DNA of 64,000 nt from NCBI GenBank assembly GCA_946902985.2, contig OX336388.2, forward strand, positions 291,502,526 through 291,566,525. The letters are read 5' to 3'. Below, piece by piece: positions 34,053 to 45,000 of the stretch (the stretch's first letter is position 1; each line of letters begins with the position of its first letter). The translations under genes were made by a program, and so were the position numbers. Source of the stretch: Meconema thalassinum. Lineage: Eukaryota; Arthropoda; Insecta; Orthoptera; Tettigoniidae. The notes under the pieces were generated by a model. That model searched no databases. It was not told the origin of the DNA and worked only from the letters and a program-made list of their open reading frames with translations.

Positions 34053-35125
34053 GAAAAAGTAGACTAATGAGATCGATCCGGGCAAATTTCTGTATGTCTG
34101 TCCTTCTGCCTGTCTGTCTGTCTGGCTGTGTGTGTGTCCCCCCCTATCAACTCATAAACGGCTGCAGCAATCGAATCCAAATTTGGTATGAGTTAAGATC
34201 TATACCTGAATAGGTCAAGCCCATATTTGAATATTATGTCAGTGCTACCAACTGCTGAAAAACCGCTATTGAAATTTGAGCTCCATGTTGGATATCTTGG
34301 AAGGTATGAATGGGAGCTATTTCAAAATTGGCGCACGTATAGATAATAATAATTCAGTTTAATTTCCAGGAGGCCATACATGACAATGTTGTCAAAATGA
34401 TTATAAGCTTGCTGATCGGTCCAATATTTAAATGCATATAACTTCTATACTATCCATTGGATTTCAACCAAATTTTGTGTGTGCTATGTGTACATAAACA
34501 GATATGACTGAGCGTATTCCTATGAGCCACCAGGGCTGCCAACTGTTAATAAATGTTCTCTCTCTTCTTTTATCCAAATACCAATATATCAAAAAGTATG
34601 CAAGCCGACAGCTTTAAACTATGCACACGTATAGTACCTGACATATGGAGCAACTTATGTACGTCATTGCTACCAACATGATTCTAAGCCTGCTGATAGG
34701 TCCAATTTTAAAATGCATGTAAGTTCTATACTAACAAATGGATTTCATCCAAAATTAGCACAACAAGGGATCATAATATTTCAGATTATTTCTGACCAAC
34801 GCAAGCATGACATTGTTGCCAACATGATTTTACGCGCGCTGATAGATCCAAAGTCTAACTGCATGTAACGTCCATGCTATCCATTGGACTTCAAGCAAAT
34901 ATTGTATTGTGTATCTTAAGAGATGGAACTAACAATATATTCAGTCACCAGGGGTGCCAACTGTAGTGCTCTATTAGGCTACAGGTGTATTTCGAACTAA
35001 TTAGAAATTTCGGTATTACCAACTTAATTTCGCTACTTTTCTAGATAGATCTATAGGCTATAGATTGGCATGAATCTTAAATTTTAAGAAAAGTAGACTC
35101 TTTAGTTCGTCACGGAACTTCTTGT
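34053..35125 (+). repeat. Family R repeat, copy c
   Basis: Starts at AAAAAGTAGACTAATGAGAT, lacking the first half of the head hairpin, and ends CGTCACGGAACTTCTTG. The interior monomers match copies b and d in order. Confidence 0.85.
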
Positions 35126-35890
35126 ATTGAAGAAAATGTAATTTCCCCAACGCCAGATGTAGTTGCTGATATCATTGTTCACTTAAAAGACCTTCAAGAA
35201 AGTCTAATATATATTTCTCCCAAGATAGCGGCTTCGGTGGCGTAGTTGGTAGCATGCTGATCTTCTGTTCCCAAGATAGCAGGTTCAACCCCAGCCGAAG
35301 ACTTCGGAATTTTAAGAGCGTTAAAAATCCTTCAGTATGCCTTCCTTCGGAGGGGAAGTAAAGCTCGCGGTCCCTTGTCATAGATTTATGGCATGTAAAA
35401 GAACCTTCCACAGACTAAACTTGTGTGGAGCTGAATTTCTAGGTTAGATTTCGTTGGAACGCTCAATCAAAGTTAGAACGTTCACCACTAGGTATCATTG
35501 ACATCTGGTAGCGAAAGCTGGAACTACTTGAAATTGAACGGAACTTGTAGGTCATCCGCTGGAAGGAGCTACAGACTCTGGCGAGCCGAACATGTCCTCG
35601 GACACTCCCGGCACTAAAAGCCATACGATAAATAAATCTCCCAATATTATTCCAAATTTGAGTGGATCATAAATCCTTTTTCGGGAACCTCACCAAATGA
35701 GTTGAAAATAAAAGAAAGTTTTATGGATCTAACAAAACACAGTTTTAAAGATACCTCTGGATCGGATGTAAAACCGAGTACCCAATAATCTTCCGGAAGG
35801 CTCAGCCATTTCTTACAAGTTACTTGTGTGAGCGAGGATTTTCTAAACTTTTGTACATCACAAATAAACATACAAACAGAATAAGTATTG
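35126..35890 (+). pseudogene. hAT transposase, C-terminal part, split by a SINE
   Basis: The first piece, 35130-35223, reads HLKDLQESLIYIS. After SINE S5 the second piece from 35640 reads FEWIINPFSG, SPNELKIKESFMDL and then, in a shifted frame, PFLTSYLCERGFSKLLYI, ending NRISIE. The LCE.GFS.L..I pattern is the hallmark of the hATC dimerisation region, and the W..NPF stretch fits Buster-type (ZBED/FAM200-like) hAT proteins. The N-terminal BED finger and the catalytic core are not found. The protein acts in the nucleus by excising and inserting the element; this copy cannot. Confidence 0.8.
35224..35636 (+). repeat. SINE family S, copy 5, with target duplication
   Basis: Head GCGGCTTCGGTGGCGTAGTT with a B-box GGTTCAACCCC, body CTTCCTTCGGAGGGGAAG, 3' end variant CACTAAAAGCCATACG and AAATAAA. 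The 8-bp duplication TCTCCCAA is at 35216-35223 and 35637-35644. Confidence 0.9.
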
Positions 35891-36139
35891 AGTGGTTGAT
35901 GACCTCGTAGATTTTGGATGATGTTGATGTGTTTCTTGCTTAGTTTGTACTAATTAGATAAAAATGTATGTTTTTTGGCCCATGATAAATTGTCAATAAT
36001 CGTTTTATGTTTTCCCTTATTATAAATTTTTTATTAATATAGGCCTACATATATATCTTGAAATAAAAATTAGCAAGAAAATCAAAAGAATATTTGTTTA
36101 TTTAACAAATTTATTTAACAAATTAAAATAAGATAAGTT
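35891..36139. other. hAT internal AT-rich sequence
   Basis: Follows the transposase remnant. No features except a TTTATTTAACAAA direct duplication near 36095-36120. Confidence 0.4.
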
Positions 36140-36270
36140 AGGTTGGTTGGTTCTTAAGTTTAGGGGCTGCGACAACGTGGTCATGTAGCCCCGTGTACTT
36201 TGGGTGTGTGCAGAATCTGTCTGATAACCAGTGTTAATTTTGATGGCTGTATTAGTGTGTGTTATCTGTT
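36140..36270 (-). repeat. SINE family S, copy 6 (tail only)
   Basis: GGTTGGTTGGTTCTTAAGTT then GGTCATGTAGCCCCGTG; it stops after about 130 bp, so only the 3' part is present. Confidence 0.75.
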
Positions 36271-36983
36271 TTAGGTAGATTTCATTAGAAAGCTAACTAT
36301 TGCAATGGGTACCATGTTTCGACTTCCGGAAAATTTCGACATATCTTCGCGTTTCACATCCCCCAGACCCCAAAACCACCGTCAGTTCAAAAGTTTATAT
36401 ATAATTTATATATATATCAGTTTCTTGTGGACATGAAAACGGCCGTAATTTTGCACCTATCACTTTGAATTCTTTACATAATATGTATCCCTATAAAATC
36501 TCGGTCGAGTTCGTTAATGGGCAAAATCGGTCGAAGGGGGTGAAAATGGGGGGCTTTTTTCGAAAAAGTGAAATTTCGCTATAACTCTCTTAATACGTGA
36601 AATATCGAATCCATTCAAAGTTCATAATATGTGTCGGATAAGTGCCAAAAATGTATGTCAAATAAGTTTTTTGATAGCACCAACCATTGACCAAAGGGGT
36701 GGGAAAAAGTGGGTTTTTCGGGAAACATTAATCATATCTCTCTTAATAGGCACAATATCAAAACCGTACAAAATGGAAAATATTCCCCTAATAATTACCT
36801 AAAACTTTTGTCTGAAAGAATTTTTGATATGACCCACCATTACGCCAAGGGATGAGAAAAATCATTTCGGAATTTTAAAAAATGCCAAGTGCCATCATAG
36901 GTTACCATAACAACGCTTTTAATTTGATAAGGGATGATCTATCAGAGGTTGCCAAGACAACGCCATTGACGAGATCACATTCA
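36271..36983 (+). repeat. Satellite-like block, ~150-bp diverged units
   Basis: Units share GCTATAACTCTCTTAATACG / CATATCTCTCTTAATAGGC, then a purine-rich AAGGGGTGGGAAAAAG-like segment. At least two to three units are visible. No coding capacity. Confidence 0.5.
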
Positions 36984-37035
36984 TTTTTAGCCTATTTTCA
37001 ATTTTGAAAAAATAGGCTTATGAGTACACCTTTTG

Positions 37036-37075
<40 letters not shown>

Positions 37076-38498
37076 TTGTGTGTGTGTCCCCCCCTGATAA
37101 AATCTAAACGGCTGGAGCGATTTCAATGAAACTCGGTAAGTTCATAGCACTATTCCCGGCGACCTCGACCGTGCCCTTCAATTTTTTTTACTTCTCTCCA
37201 ATCCAACATGGCGGCTGTGCGAAATATTTCACTAGCATTCAATATCTCCGAAACTATTACCGATATTGACCTGAAATTGTGTACGATGATAAAGGGCACT
37301 ACTAGAAGTTCACCTGTGAGACTTTCAAAAACCTGGTGACTACAAAACCAACATGGCGGTTAAGCGAAGTTGAGACTTTTAAATAGACTTTTCTCCCGAT
37401 TTAACTATCCAAACGTAATGAAACTTGGTACAGAAAATTTTTATACAGATTGTAATGCACTGGAGTTTAATTTAGTTAAATTGTTTACATAACCTCAAAA
37501 TGGCGGCTGTGCGAAATATTTCACTGACATTCTGTATCTCCGAAACTATTACAGATATCACCCTGCAATTTTGTACGGTGATAAAGGGTACTGATACAAG
37601 TTTACCTATGTATATTTCATACACCTGTAAAGTACAAATCGAACATGGCGACCAAGCGAATTTGAAATATTTTAATATACTTTTCTCGTGATTTAGCTCT
37701 CTGAGCGCAGTGAAATGTGGTACAGTAAATGATTTTGCAGATTGTAATGCACTGCCATCTAATTTAATTCAATTGTTTACATAACCTCAAGATGGCGGCT
37801 GTGCGAAATTTTAAAATTAAGCTTTTATTCTTGTGTCGTAAACATGCGATCGAAGTGAAAGTTTGTTTAATGAAGGTAGGCAATAATTGTCCTTGAATGG
37901 TACATAACTCTATGGCCTATACATATAATAATCCTAAATGGCGAGCTTCCGAAATATTTAGACGGTTCTCAATATCTATGAATCTTTTACAGCACCAAAC
38001 TGATTTGTTTTAATGTTCATAGAGACTATGGACATATGTTCACCTATAGGACTTTCAGTAACCTGGTGAGCACAAATCCAACATGGCGGCGACGCGAAGT
38101 ATAAATATTTAAATGGACGTTTCTCGCGAATTAACTATCCGAGTGCCGTGAAAAGTTGCACATTAAATGCTTATACAAATGTTGATCCACTGGCATCTAA
38201 TTTATTTCAATTGTTTGCATAATCACAAGATGGCTGCTGTGCGTAATTTTAAAATCTGGTTTTTACTTCTTGTGTTCTAATCATGCGATTGAAGTTTGAA
38301 TACCACACGTACACAATAATCTTAATGTAATAGTACAAAAATAAAAATCCAACCTGGCGACCATCTGAAATATTTACGGTTCTCAATATCTACGAATCTG
38401 TTACAGCAATTAAACTGAAATTTTTTATGTTGATAGAGGCAATTAACATAAGCAGGATATATGAAAATAGGCTGTATAGTTCTTCACGGAACTACTTG
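36984..38498 (+). repeat. Family R2 repeat (relative of R) with ~290-bp internal repeats
   Basis: Head TTTTTAGCCTATTTTCAAT, tail GTTCTTCACGGAACTACTTG, both parallel to R. A GT microsatellite replaces TCTG. The interior repeats the phrase ATGGCGGCTGTGCGAAAT at about 37209, 37500 and 37792 (spacing near 291) and a diverged version near 38230. It abuts R copy d directly, head to tail. Frames inside are artefacts of the repeat. Confidence 0.8.
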
Positions 38499-39552
38499 TT
38501 TAGCCTACTTTTCACACTTTTCAAAAATGAGGAATAAGTAGACTTATAAGATATATCCGGGGAAATGTGCCTGTCCTTCTGTCTGTCTGTCTGTCTGTCT
38601 GTCCTTCTGTCTGTCTGGCTGTGTTTGAATATCTCAGGCCCATATTTGAAAAAGATGCCAGTGCTACCAACTGCTAAAAAAACGCACTAGAAATTTGAGC
38701 TCCATGTTGGATATCTTGGAAGGTATACATGGGAGCTATTCTAAAATTGGCACACATGTAGATAATACTATTTCAGTTTAATTTCCAGGTGGCCATACAT
38801 GACAGCGTTGCCAAAATAATTTTATGCCTTCTGATATGTCCAATTTTTAAATGCATATAACTTCTACACTATCAATTAGATTTCAACCAAATTTTGTATG
38901 TAATATGTGTACATAAACATATATGACTGAGTGTATTCTTAGGAGCCACCAGGGCTGCCAACTGTTAATAATTGCTCTCTATTTTGTATCCAAATATATC
39001 AGAAAGTATGCAAGCCGACAGCTTTAAACTATGCACACGTAAATTCCCGACATTTTACATTAATTTGGAGTAACTTATATACGTCAGTTCTACCAACATG
39101 ATTCTAAGCCTGCTGATAGGACCAATTTTTAAATACATGTAACTTCTATACCAACAAATGGATTTCATCCAAAATTGGCACAAAAAGATATAATATTTCA
39201 GATTATTTCTGACCAGCACTCGCATTACATTGTTGCCAACATGCTTTTACGTGTACTAATAGATCCAATGTCTAAATCCATGTAACGTCCTTTGGACTTC
39301 AACCACATTTTGTATTCTGTACCTTAGGAGATGGAAGTAAGAATATATTCAGTCACCAGAGCTGCCAACTGTATTGCTCTATTAGGCTACATTATGCCTA
39401 GTATACCTTATTTCGAACTAATTAAGACATTTCGATATTACCCACTTAGTTTCGTCATTATTCTAGATAGGTTCATATACTGTAGATTAATCTATGGCAT
39501 GAATCTTAATTTTAAGAAAAGTAGGCTCTTTAGTTCGTCACGGAACTTCTTG
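38499..39552 (+). repeat. Family R repeat, copy d
   Basis: Complete head (TTTAGCCTACTTTTCACAC) and tail (AGTTCGTCACGGAACTTCTTG). About 1,054 bp, the best preserved uninterrupted copy. Confidence 0.88.
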
Positions 39553-39570
39553 TTCCATCTGTCTATGAGG

Positions 39571-39952
39571 GAAGCGGCTAACTGGTAGCATGCTGAACTT
39601 CTATGCCCAAGGTGCTGGTTCAAAGCCGGACAAAGTCGCCGGATTTTCTAAGAGCGCTAAAAATCCGTCAGCATGCTTTCCTTCGGAGGGGAAGTTACAA
39701 CGTTCGTTGCAAGTTGCTGGTTGCGATGGCATCTAGCAGCCAAGTTCACAGCTAGGTGTCGTTGACGTTAGTATTTGGTACAAAATTAGGTACTACTACT
39801 TAAAATTGACTGTCTGCAGACCTTACCTGTATTACAGACTAATACAGTCATCACAAATAACACCGTTTATCAGACAGATTCTACACACACCCAATGTACA
39901 CGGGGTTACATGACCACCTTGTCGCAGCCCCTAAACTGAGGAACCAACCAAC
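39571..39952 (+). repeat. SINE family S, copy 7
   Basis: Head GCGGCTAACTGGTAGCATGC, B-box-like GGTTCAAAGCC, tail GAGGAACCAACCAAC. An internal deletion shortens the body. Confidence 0.8.
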
Positions 39953-40287
39953 ACCTCTGCGGGAGATAAAATTTTGCGTAAAGAAGTAACAGACTGTTAG
40001 ATAGTTACACATTAGTTCCAAACCTTGCATAAGGACAGTGTGATCACAACTATAAAAATGAACCCCAAATGACAAGAAGGTTACCATCCCCATAAGACAG
40101 TAAAATGTTAAAAGTATGCATAGAAAGACGAAAAAATGTTAACTAACCTCCAATTGTAAAATACTTTCTCGCAATAAATGAGGTCTGATCCTCCTACGAA
40201 AACCTGCACATTTTGCCTATTACAGCCTATCCCCTAGTTTGCCCGGTGAAATCTACCTCCGCCTTCCGGCGTGCCGAGAGGAATTTT
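39953..40287. other. hAT internal sequence, no gene
   Basis: Non-coding, between SINEs S7 and S8. Near 40225-40280 a GTTTGCCCGGTGAAATCTAC-like stretch has no assigned origin. Confidence 0.4.
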
Positions 40288-40541
40288 TAAATTTAAGTAC
40301 TGCAACTTAGAAGCGCCACCGTCAACGACTACTAGACCAAGTTCAGAACTTAGCTACTAGACAACACCGCAGTCGGCTCTTGGCAACGAACGTAGAAACC
40401 TAAGAGCGTTGTTAGGTTCTTTAACATGCCATAAATCTATGAAATGGGACCGCCGGCTTTACTTCCCCTCCGAAGGAAGGCATACTGAGGGATTTTTAAC
40501 GCTCTAAAAATCCGACGACTTCGGCCGGGTTTGAACCCGCT
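40288..40541 (-). repeat. SINE family S, copy 8 (3' truncated)
   Basis: Reverse orientation: CTTCCCCTCCGAAGGAAGG, and GGGTTTGAACCCGC as the complement of the B-box. The tail is absent. Confidence 0.8.
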
Positions 40542-40904
40542 ATGAAAATAGAGCATACGTTGTGATGAACACCAAAGCCTTCTCAGCTCCAAAGAACAAC
40601 AATAATGAACTCCTTAGCAACTCCCTTTTTCTATATTCGCGCCCTCTATATCACTCGCGACAAAATCTCGAAACTCCTGCCCATCCTCCCACATTATACT
40701 TATTGCTGTCTTGATTAAGGGTTGACACAACTGAAATACAAGTGCATTAATAATTAAATATGAAGTTCTCTTGTATAAAAAACAAGCCATTGGGCACTTT
40801 GCCGACTTTAAATATATGTTTCTAAAACATATAGGACTGTTGGTACGCCTAAATTTCTAAAAATTCGAAGTAGTGCGCAATTGCTCAACTTTTGGGAACC
40901 CCTG
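40542..40904 (+). other. hAT 3' terminal sequence
   Basis: Leads to the inverted end GGGAACCCCTG. No coding sequence recognised. Confidence 0.5.
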
Positions 40905-40912
40905 CTGTAGAC

Positions 40913-41385
40913 TTTCTGTTCAGACATGCTCAGGTCCTGAGCCATCTCCAGGCAACAGAATGTTGGGAGAGTCAGTGGTTCGCCAGCCGTTGGAACACAA
41001 CAGCCGTGGCACATCACAGAGTCCAAGCAACACACAATGGCCCTCCACCTAGCGTCCGCCATTTTGACTCCATTAAACTCTTCTTGGCCAGTTTTTGTAA
41101 CAGTTGGTAAATCTGGCTTGTTTGTAGAATTCATCGACTAGGACACGCGTTCTCAACCTTTTGCTGTTTGTGACCACCTCCCTCGAGTCATACCAAGTAC
41201 CGGAGCAACATTAAATCCAATATAATAATAATAGTTATTGATGTTTTAAGGAGCGGAACTACGAGGTCATCTGCCCATAAAAATAAACACTATCAAACGG
41301 TCATCCCCCCTGAAGTTTTATATACTTCTGAATGCCTCATATTAAACAAGAAAGGACTCACTGATAAACTAGAAATCCAATAGAT
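40913..41385. other. Right flank of the hAT element
   Basis: A minus-strand frame from 41134 reads into the hAT target site. Near 41143 GCGTTCTCAACCTTTTGCTG resembles another hAT-type end, without a partner. A GGGGCGGAAC-type motif copy is at 41233-41280. Confidence 0.4.
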
Positions 41386-42175
41386 TGATTGATTGATTGA
41401 TTGATTTTATTTTCACGGCTACACTTAGAGCTTAAGAGCTCCTTTACTGTAGCGCTCTACATAAAATAAGGTTAGGGCTTATACAAATAAAACATTTCAC
41501 TTACATTCACAATATAAATAATCATAGTCTAACAACAAAAGTATAGTAACAATACAATAATAATAATATTACTAATGATAATGGAAGAATTATATACAAA
41601 AGAGTGAGAGTGCATACAGACTATCAGCCCGAAAAACAAACACCATATACTGTACAAGAAAAGCTATTGAAGTAGACAGGTTGTCAGCTATTGTTCTTGT
41701 GTTATAATTGAACTTTAAGAAAAGTATTTTAACATAATACAGTAATCAAATGTGAGAGGTGTACTGCTCCAAGAAGCAGGATGAAATATGTCTTTTGAAA
41801 GCTGCAGTGCTTGCAATGTTGACGAAATTCTATAAATCGTAGGTGTTGAAGAGGCGTGAGGCGGTGCAAACAAAAGATTTATTGAACTTCATGGTTCGGT
41901 GTATAGAAATCTGGAGTGTTAATTTTGTGTATCTATTTTCTCGATTATGAACAGAATGCATTGGTGTAAAGGCATTGTAGAGATATAACGGGGTCTTGGT
42001 ATGTAATATTTTATGTGTTAGAATGGCAACTGATAACTGCCTGCGCTCGTGGAGTTTCAGCCATTTCAGCTGTACGTAGTAAGGAAGATAATGAGGAAGA
42101 TATTGGGACCAATCAAGGAAGGGAGTGAATACACAAGACGACCCAACCAGAAGCTCTATATACATAGATACTCTG
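41386..42175 (-). pseudogene. LINE 3' end with (AATC)n tail
   Basis: Minus-strand reading, 42170-41830: LPYYVQLKWLKLHERRQLS, ILTHKILHTKTPLYLYNAF, then FNKSFVCTASRLFNTY and a stop. This is the closing part of ORF2 of Jockey/CR1-type LINEs. A 3' UTR of about 430 bp follows, ending in GAAAATAAAATC and five AATC repeats (about 41386-41410). It is 5' truncated; no RT motif is left. The coding part itself is open, so the copy is moderately young. Confidence 0.8.
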
Positions 42176-42184
42176 AATGATTTA

Positions 42185-42534
42185 CAGACGTGGCCAGGAA
42201 GAGACGTATAGCATATTATGGATACGTCTCCAGGATGCATCCCACCAACCAGCTACTCACATACTGGCAAAGAAGGAAGACCAAGTACCATGGCTGATAG
42301 AAGTGCACAAACATCTGCTAGAACTGGGAGTTTAGGAAAAATACATAAAAGATCGAACGTCTATCAGAAGTAAATTAAAGCAAATGAAGTTCAAGGAAGA
42401 AGACAGGTACCCTCTGGACAAAGGAGAGAAATGAACAACACTGGGCAAGCATCAAGACCCACTCCAAGCAAAATTCTGTAGTTGATTATCGTGGTCCGTA
42501 GTTAGCCTGTACGGAACAAGAAGAAGAAGAATAT
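42185..42534 (+). pseudogene. LINE ORF2 C-terminal fragment
   Basis: Plus-strand reading: ARKRRIAYYGYVSRMHPTNQ, then YWQRRKTKYHG and stops. This matches the RRI.FYGH..RM.P pattern after the RT in several LINE families. Related decayed pieces are at 44680-45000 and 46100-46300 on the minus strand. It closes with an AGAAGAAGAAGAA tail, then the left end of a mariner element. Short and broken. Confidence 0.65.
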
Positions 42535-43775
42535 ACGGGATGTCTCATAAGCAATGTCGTTTTGTAAAGAAAATTTTATTTGGAAAGTTTTCTGACAAGA
42601 GAAACTAATCTTCAAAGTAGAGACCATCCGATTCTATAGTCTTAAACCATCACTTCTATGCCGAAGATCGCGGGTTCAAAACCGGCCGAAGTCGTCGGAT
42701 TTTTAAGAGCGTTAAAAATCACTCAATATGCCTTCCTTCGGAGGGGAAGTAAAGCCGGCGGTCCCATGTCATAGATTTATGGCATGATAAAGAACCTTCC
42801 ACTAATTACACCCGGGTGAAGCTAAATTATTATAGGTTAGTTCGATAACGCTTTATTAGTTCCAACTTTCGCCACCAGGTGGTGACTGCGATGGCATTTA
42901 GTGGACACATCCGCTGCTAGGTGTCGTGCATGGTAGCATTTGGTGGCAAAAGTAGGAACTACTTGAAAAAATTAATCGTTTGCAGTCCTTCTACCTGAAT
43001 CACAGATAACACACACTAATACAGTCATCACAATTAACACCGGTTATCAGACAAATTCTACACACATCCAAAGTACTCGGGGCTACATGACCGCGTTGTC
43101 ACAGCCCCTAAAATAAGGAACCAACCAACCATCTTTCAGTGAGGTTTCTTATCCCGCAACAGTTCCAGTCACTAGGTTTTTATGCGAAGAATTCGCCGAC
43201 ACCCACTTCCACAGCTTCAAGGTTTTCGAAATTTCTTCCACGCAAGAGATGGAGCATGGATCGAAAAAGATGGTAACCTGAAGGCGCAAGATCAGGGCTG
43301 TATGCTGGATGTGGTAGCAATTCGACTCCTCCCAATTCCTGAATATTTGCAATGGTTGTTCATGCAGTATGAGGTCTCGCATTGCCCTGCTGCAAGAGAA
43401 CTCTATTTTGGTTAAATAAGGCTGGGTCGCGGTATTTTCGTCTCAAAATTTCATGAACTCGTTCCAGTTGTTGGGAATAAAGATCCACATTGACTGCACG
43501 CTCGTTTTGAACATACTCCAAGTGAATCACTCCTTCAAAATTCCACCAAGCACACAACATCCTTTTTAAGGATGACTTTGGTAGGTTGACGGGAACTGTG
43601 CCACTGTTTCGAAGCGTCGGCGTTGCGTTTTCATCACATGTGAACATTCTCCTGATCAATCTATCATCCATGAGGTAAGCTGACGACAGATATCTACTCC
43701 ACGTTGAGGCTGTTTACGGGTCAGATCTACATCTTCTGTTTGATTTTCCAAGTTTCTTAATCGGGAGATGTGTGG
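42535..43775 (-). pseudogene. mariner-type transposase, split by SINE S9
   Basis: The left terminus TACGGGATGTCTCATAAGCA is mariner-like. On the minus strand, FTCDENATPT (Asp at 43633-43635) holds the first catalytic Asp. LCAWWNFEGVIHLEYVQNER and VNVDLYSQQLERVHEIL follow. The second catalytic Asp in the usual DNARPH motif is Gly (codon at 43384-43386, reading QGNARPHTA). After a frame break, 43382-43149 still aligns with the C-terminal third. Mariner elements cut and paste at TA. This one lacks catalysis, its 5' end right of 43775 is not identified, and SINE S9 separates its last 115 bp. Confidence 0.85.
42650..43130 (+). repeat. SINE family S, copy 9, inside mariner
   Basis: B-box GGGTTCAAAACC, body CTTCCTTCGGAGGGGAAG, tail AGGAACCAACCAACC. 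A short duplication ACCATC is seen at both ends. The A-box part is truncated. Confidence 0.82.
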
Positions 43776-44639
43776 TATCTTTTGAATCAATACACGCAAT
43801 TATGGTCATGGCCTCCTGTAAATAGTGTTGACGAACCAAAGAAAACTAACCATATCTTAGAGAACACCGAAGCTAAAAAAGTGACAGTCAGTCTGAAAGA
43901 CTGGACTTTGTATGATTTTAAATGCTACAAATGCTGAAAAATGCTAGGAAGGCTGGAGGCTTCTCGCTTCGCTCGAAGCCAAAGACTCTTGACATGTTAC
44001 AAAATTATCGGCATAATACTTAAGTTATCTTGCTTATCTTGTTTCAAATTACTCGCGAACGGCAAGTGCAAACCAAGGGCAAAGCAAGGTCAAGCGCGCG
44101 GGGACGTGCCCCTTCCATCCAGTCTAAAAACACTTATAGTGGGCGATGTATTGAAGATAGAGACTTTTTGGTAGAACTTTTCATGCGGACCAATTCTTAC
44201 GCTCATATTGATATTTTTAACGGTTTTCCCAGCGTAAGCTTAAGAAGCGCACGGACGCCAAGTTTGTTTTCGACTTTTTCACCGAAATCGTTACTGCATG
44301 GCTTCCTTTCACCATACATAAATTATTTTGTACAGAATCTTTCCTCGAGATATCCTTTACAGAATGGTGAAAACCACATCAAGATCCATACAGTGGTTCT
44401 CGAGATTACCCGTGACATCCAAGAATCGGGGACTTTTGTCTTATACTAACGAAGTAGAGATTGTCGGGGAACACATGCACCAAGCGGTACTATGACGTCA
44501 CACACATCAGTGCATTCTTGGTACATTTCGTCCCGTCACCGTAACGTAACGCCAGACCCCAGCGTAACGACGAAGTCGACAAGATCATTTAAAATCTTAA
44601 AAGAGAACATTACTTGTGAAACATCCTAATAATAATAAC
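43776..44639 (+). repeat. Unclassified repeat X, copy 1
   Basis: Shares with 45001-46095 the phrases CAGTCAGTCTGAAAGACT (43885-43902), CGCTTCGCTCGA, and a 3' part around CGTAACG and CGACGAAGTCGACAAGATC. Copy 1 has no minisatellite. Frames up to 139 codons here show no known domain. Confidence 0.5.
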
Positions 44640-45000
44640 GTTAATTGCTATGATGATAATAATAATAATAATCTGTTTATTCGTTACCACCAACTATGGA
44701 GCACGTTTGACAGCTTCACTCTCTGCCAATATCTCTTCATCCTCTCTCCCACTTCCTTCTTCTGTTCCCCCGTGTAAGCTCTCCCTTTCCTCACTGACCA
44801 CTCCCCTGTCTCCTGGAAACCTGTAAACTCCTTAACCAGCCGTCTCTGTCCAATATGGCTTCTTCTTTCACCCCCATCCGATCCAAGTCCAATCTCATTT
44901 CCCGAAATTATTTCGGCTCCGTCTTCCTCTTCCTGAAGAATTCAAAAATCCTCTTCATCAATCTAGCACTGTTCATCTTCACCAAGTATCCATAAAAAAT
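44640..45000 (-). pseudogene. LINE ORF2 C-terminal fragment with (ATT)n tail
   Basis: Minus-strand reading: YGYLVKMNSARLMKRIFEFF, RKRKTEPK, then MRLDLDRMGVKEEAI, with several stops. Same C-terminal type as 42185-42534. The 3' tail is an AAT/ATT microsatellite (44653-44672). Confidence 0.7.

Larger units (their letters stand above)
33981..40904 (+). mobile_element. hAT transposon, 6.9 kb with nested insertions
   Basis: Ends CAGAGGTTCCCAACC (33981 on) and, at the right, the complement of CAGGGGTTCCCAAAAG (to 40904). The 8-bp target duplication CTGTAGAC at 33973-33980 and 40905-40912 is exact, as expected for hAT elements. It contains its own transposase C-terminus at 35126-35890 on the plus strand, R copies c and d, R2, SINEs S5-S8 and a satellite-like block, which together make up most of its length. 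Confidence 0.9.

Noticed and set aside
36984..39552. R and R2 as Helitrons
   Set aside because: There is a hairpin near the 3' end, but no CTRR end, no TC start, and head and tail are complementary, unlike Helitrons.
43941..44449. Two overlapping frames of 77 and 139 codons in repeat X
   Set aside because: No domain, and the second X copy does not keep them.
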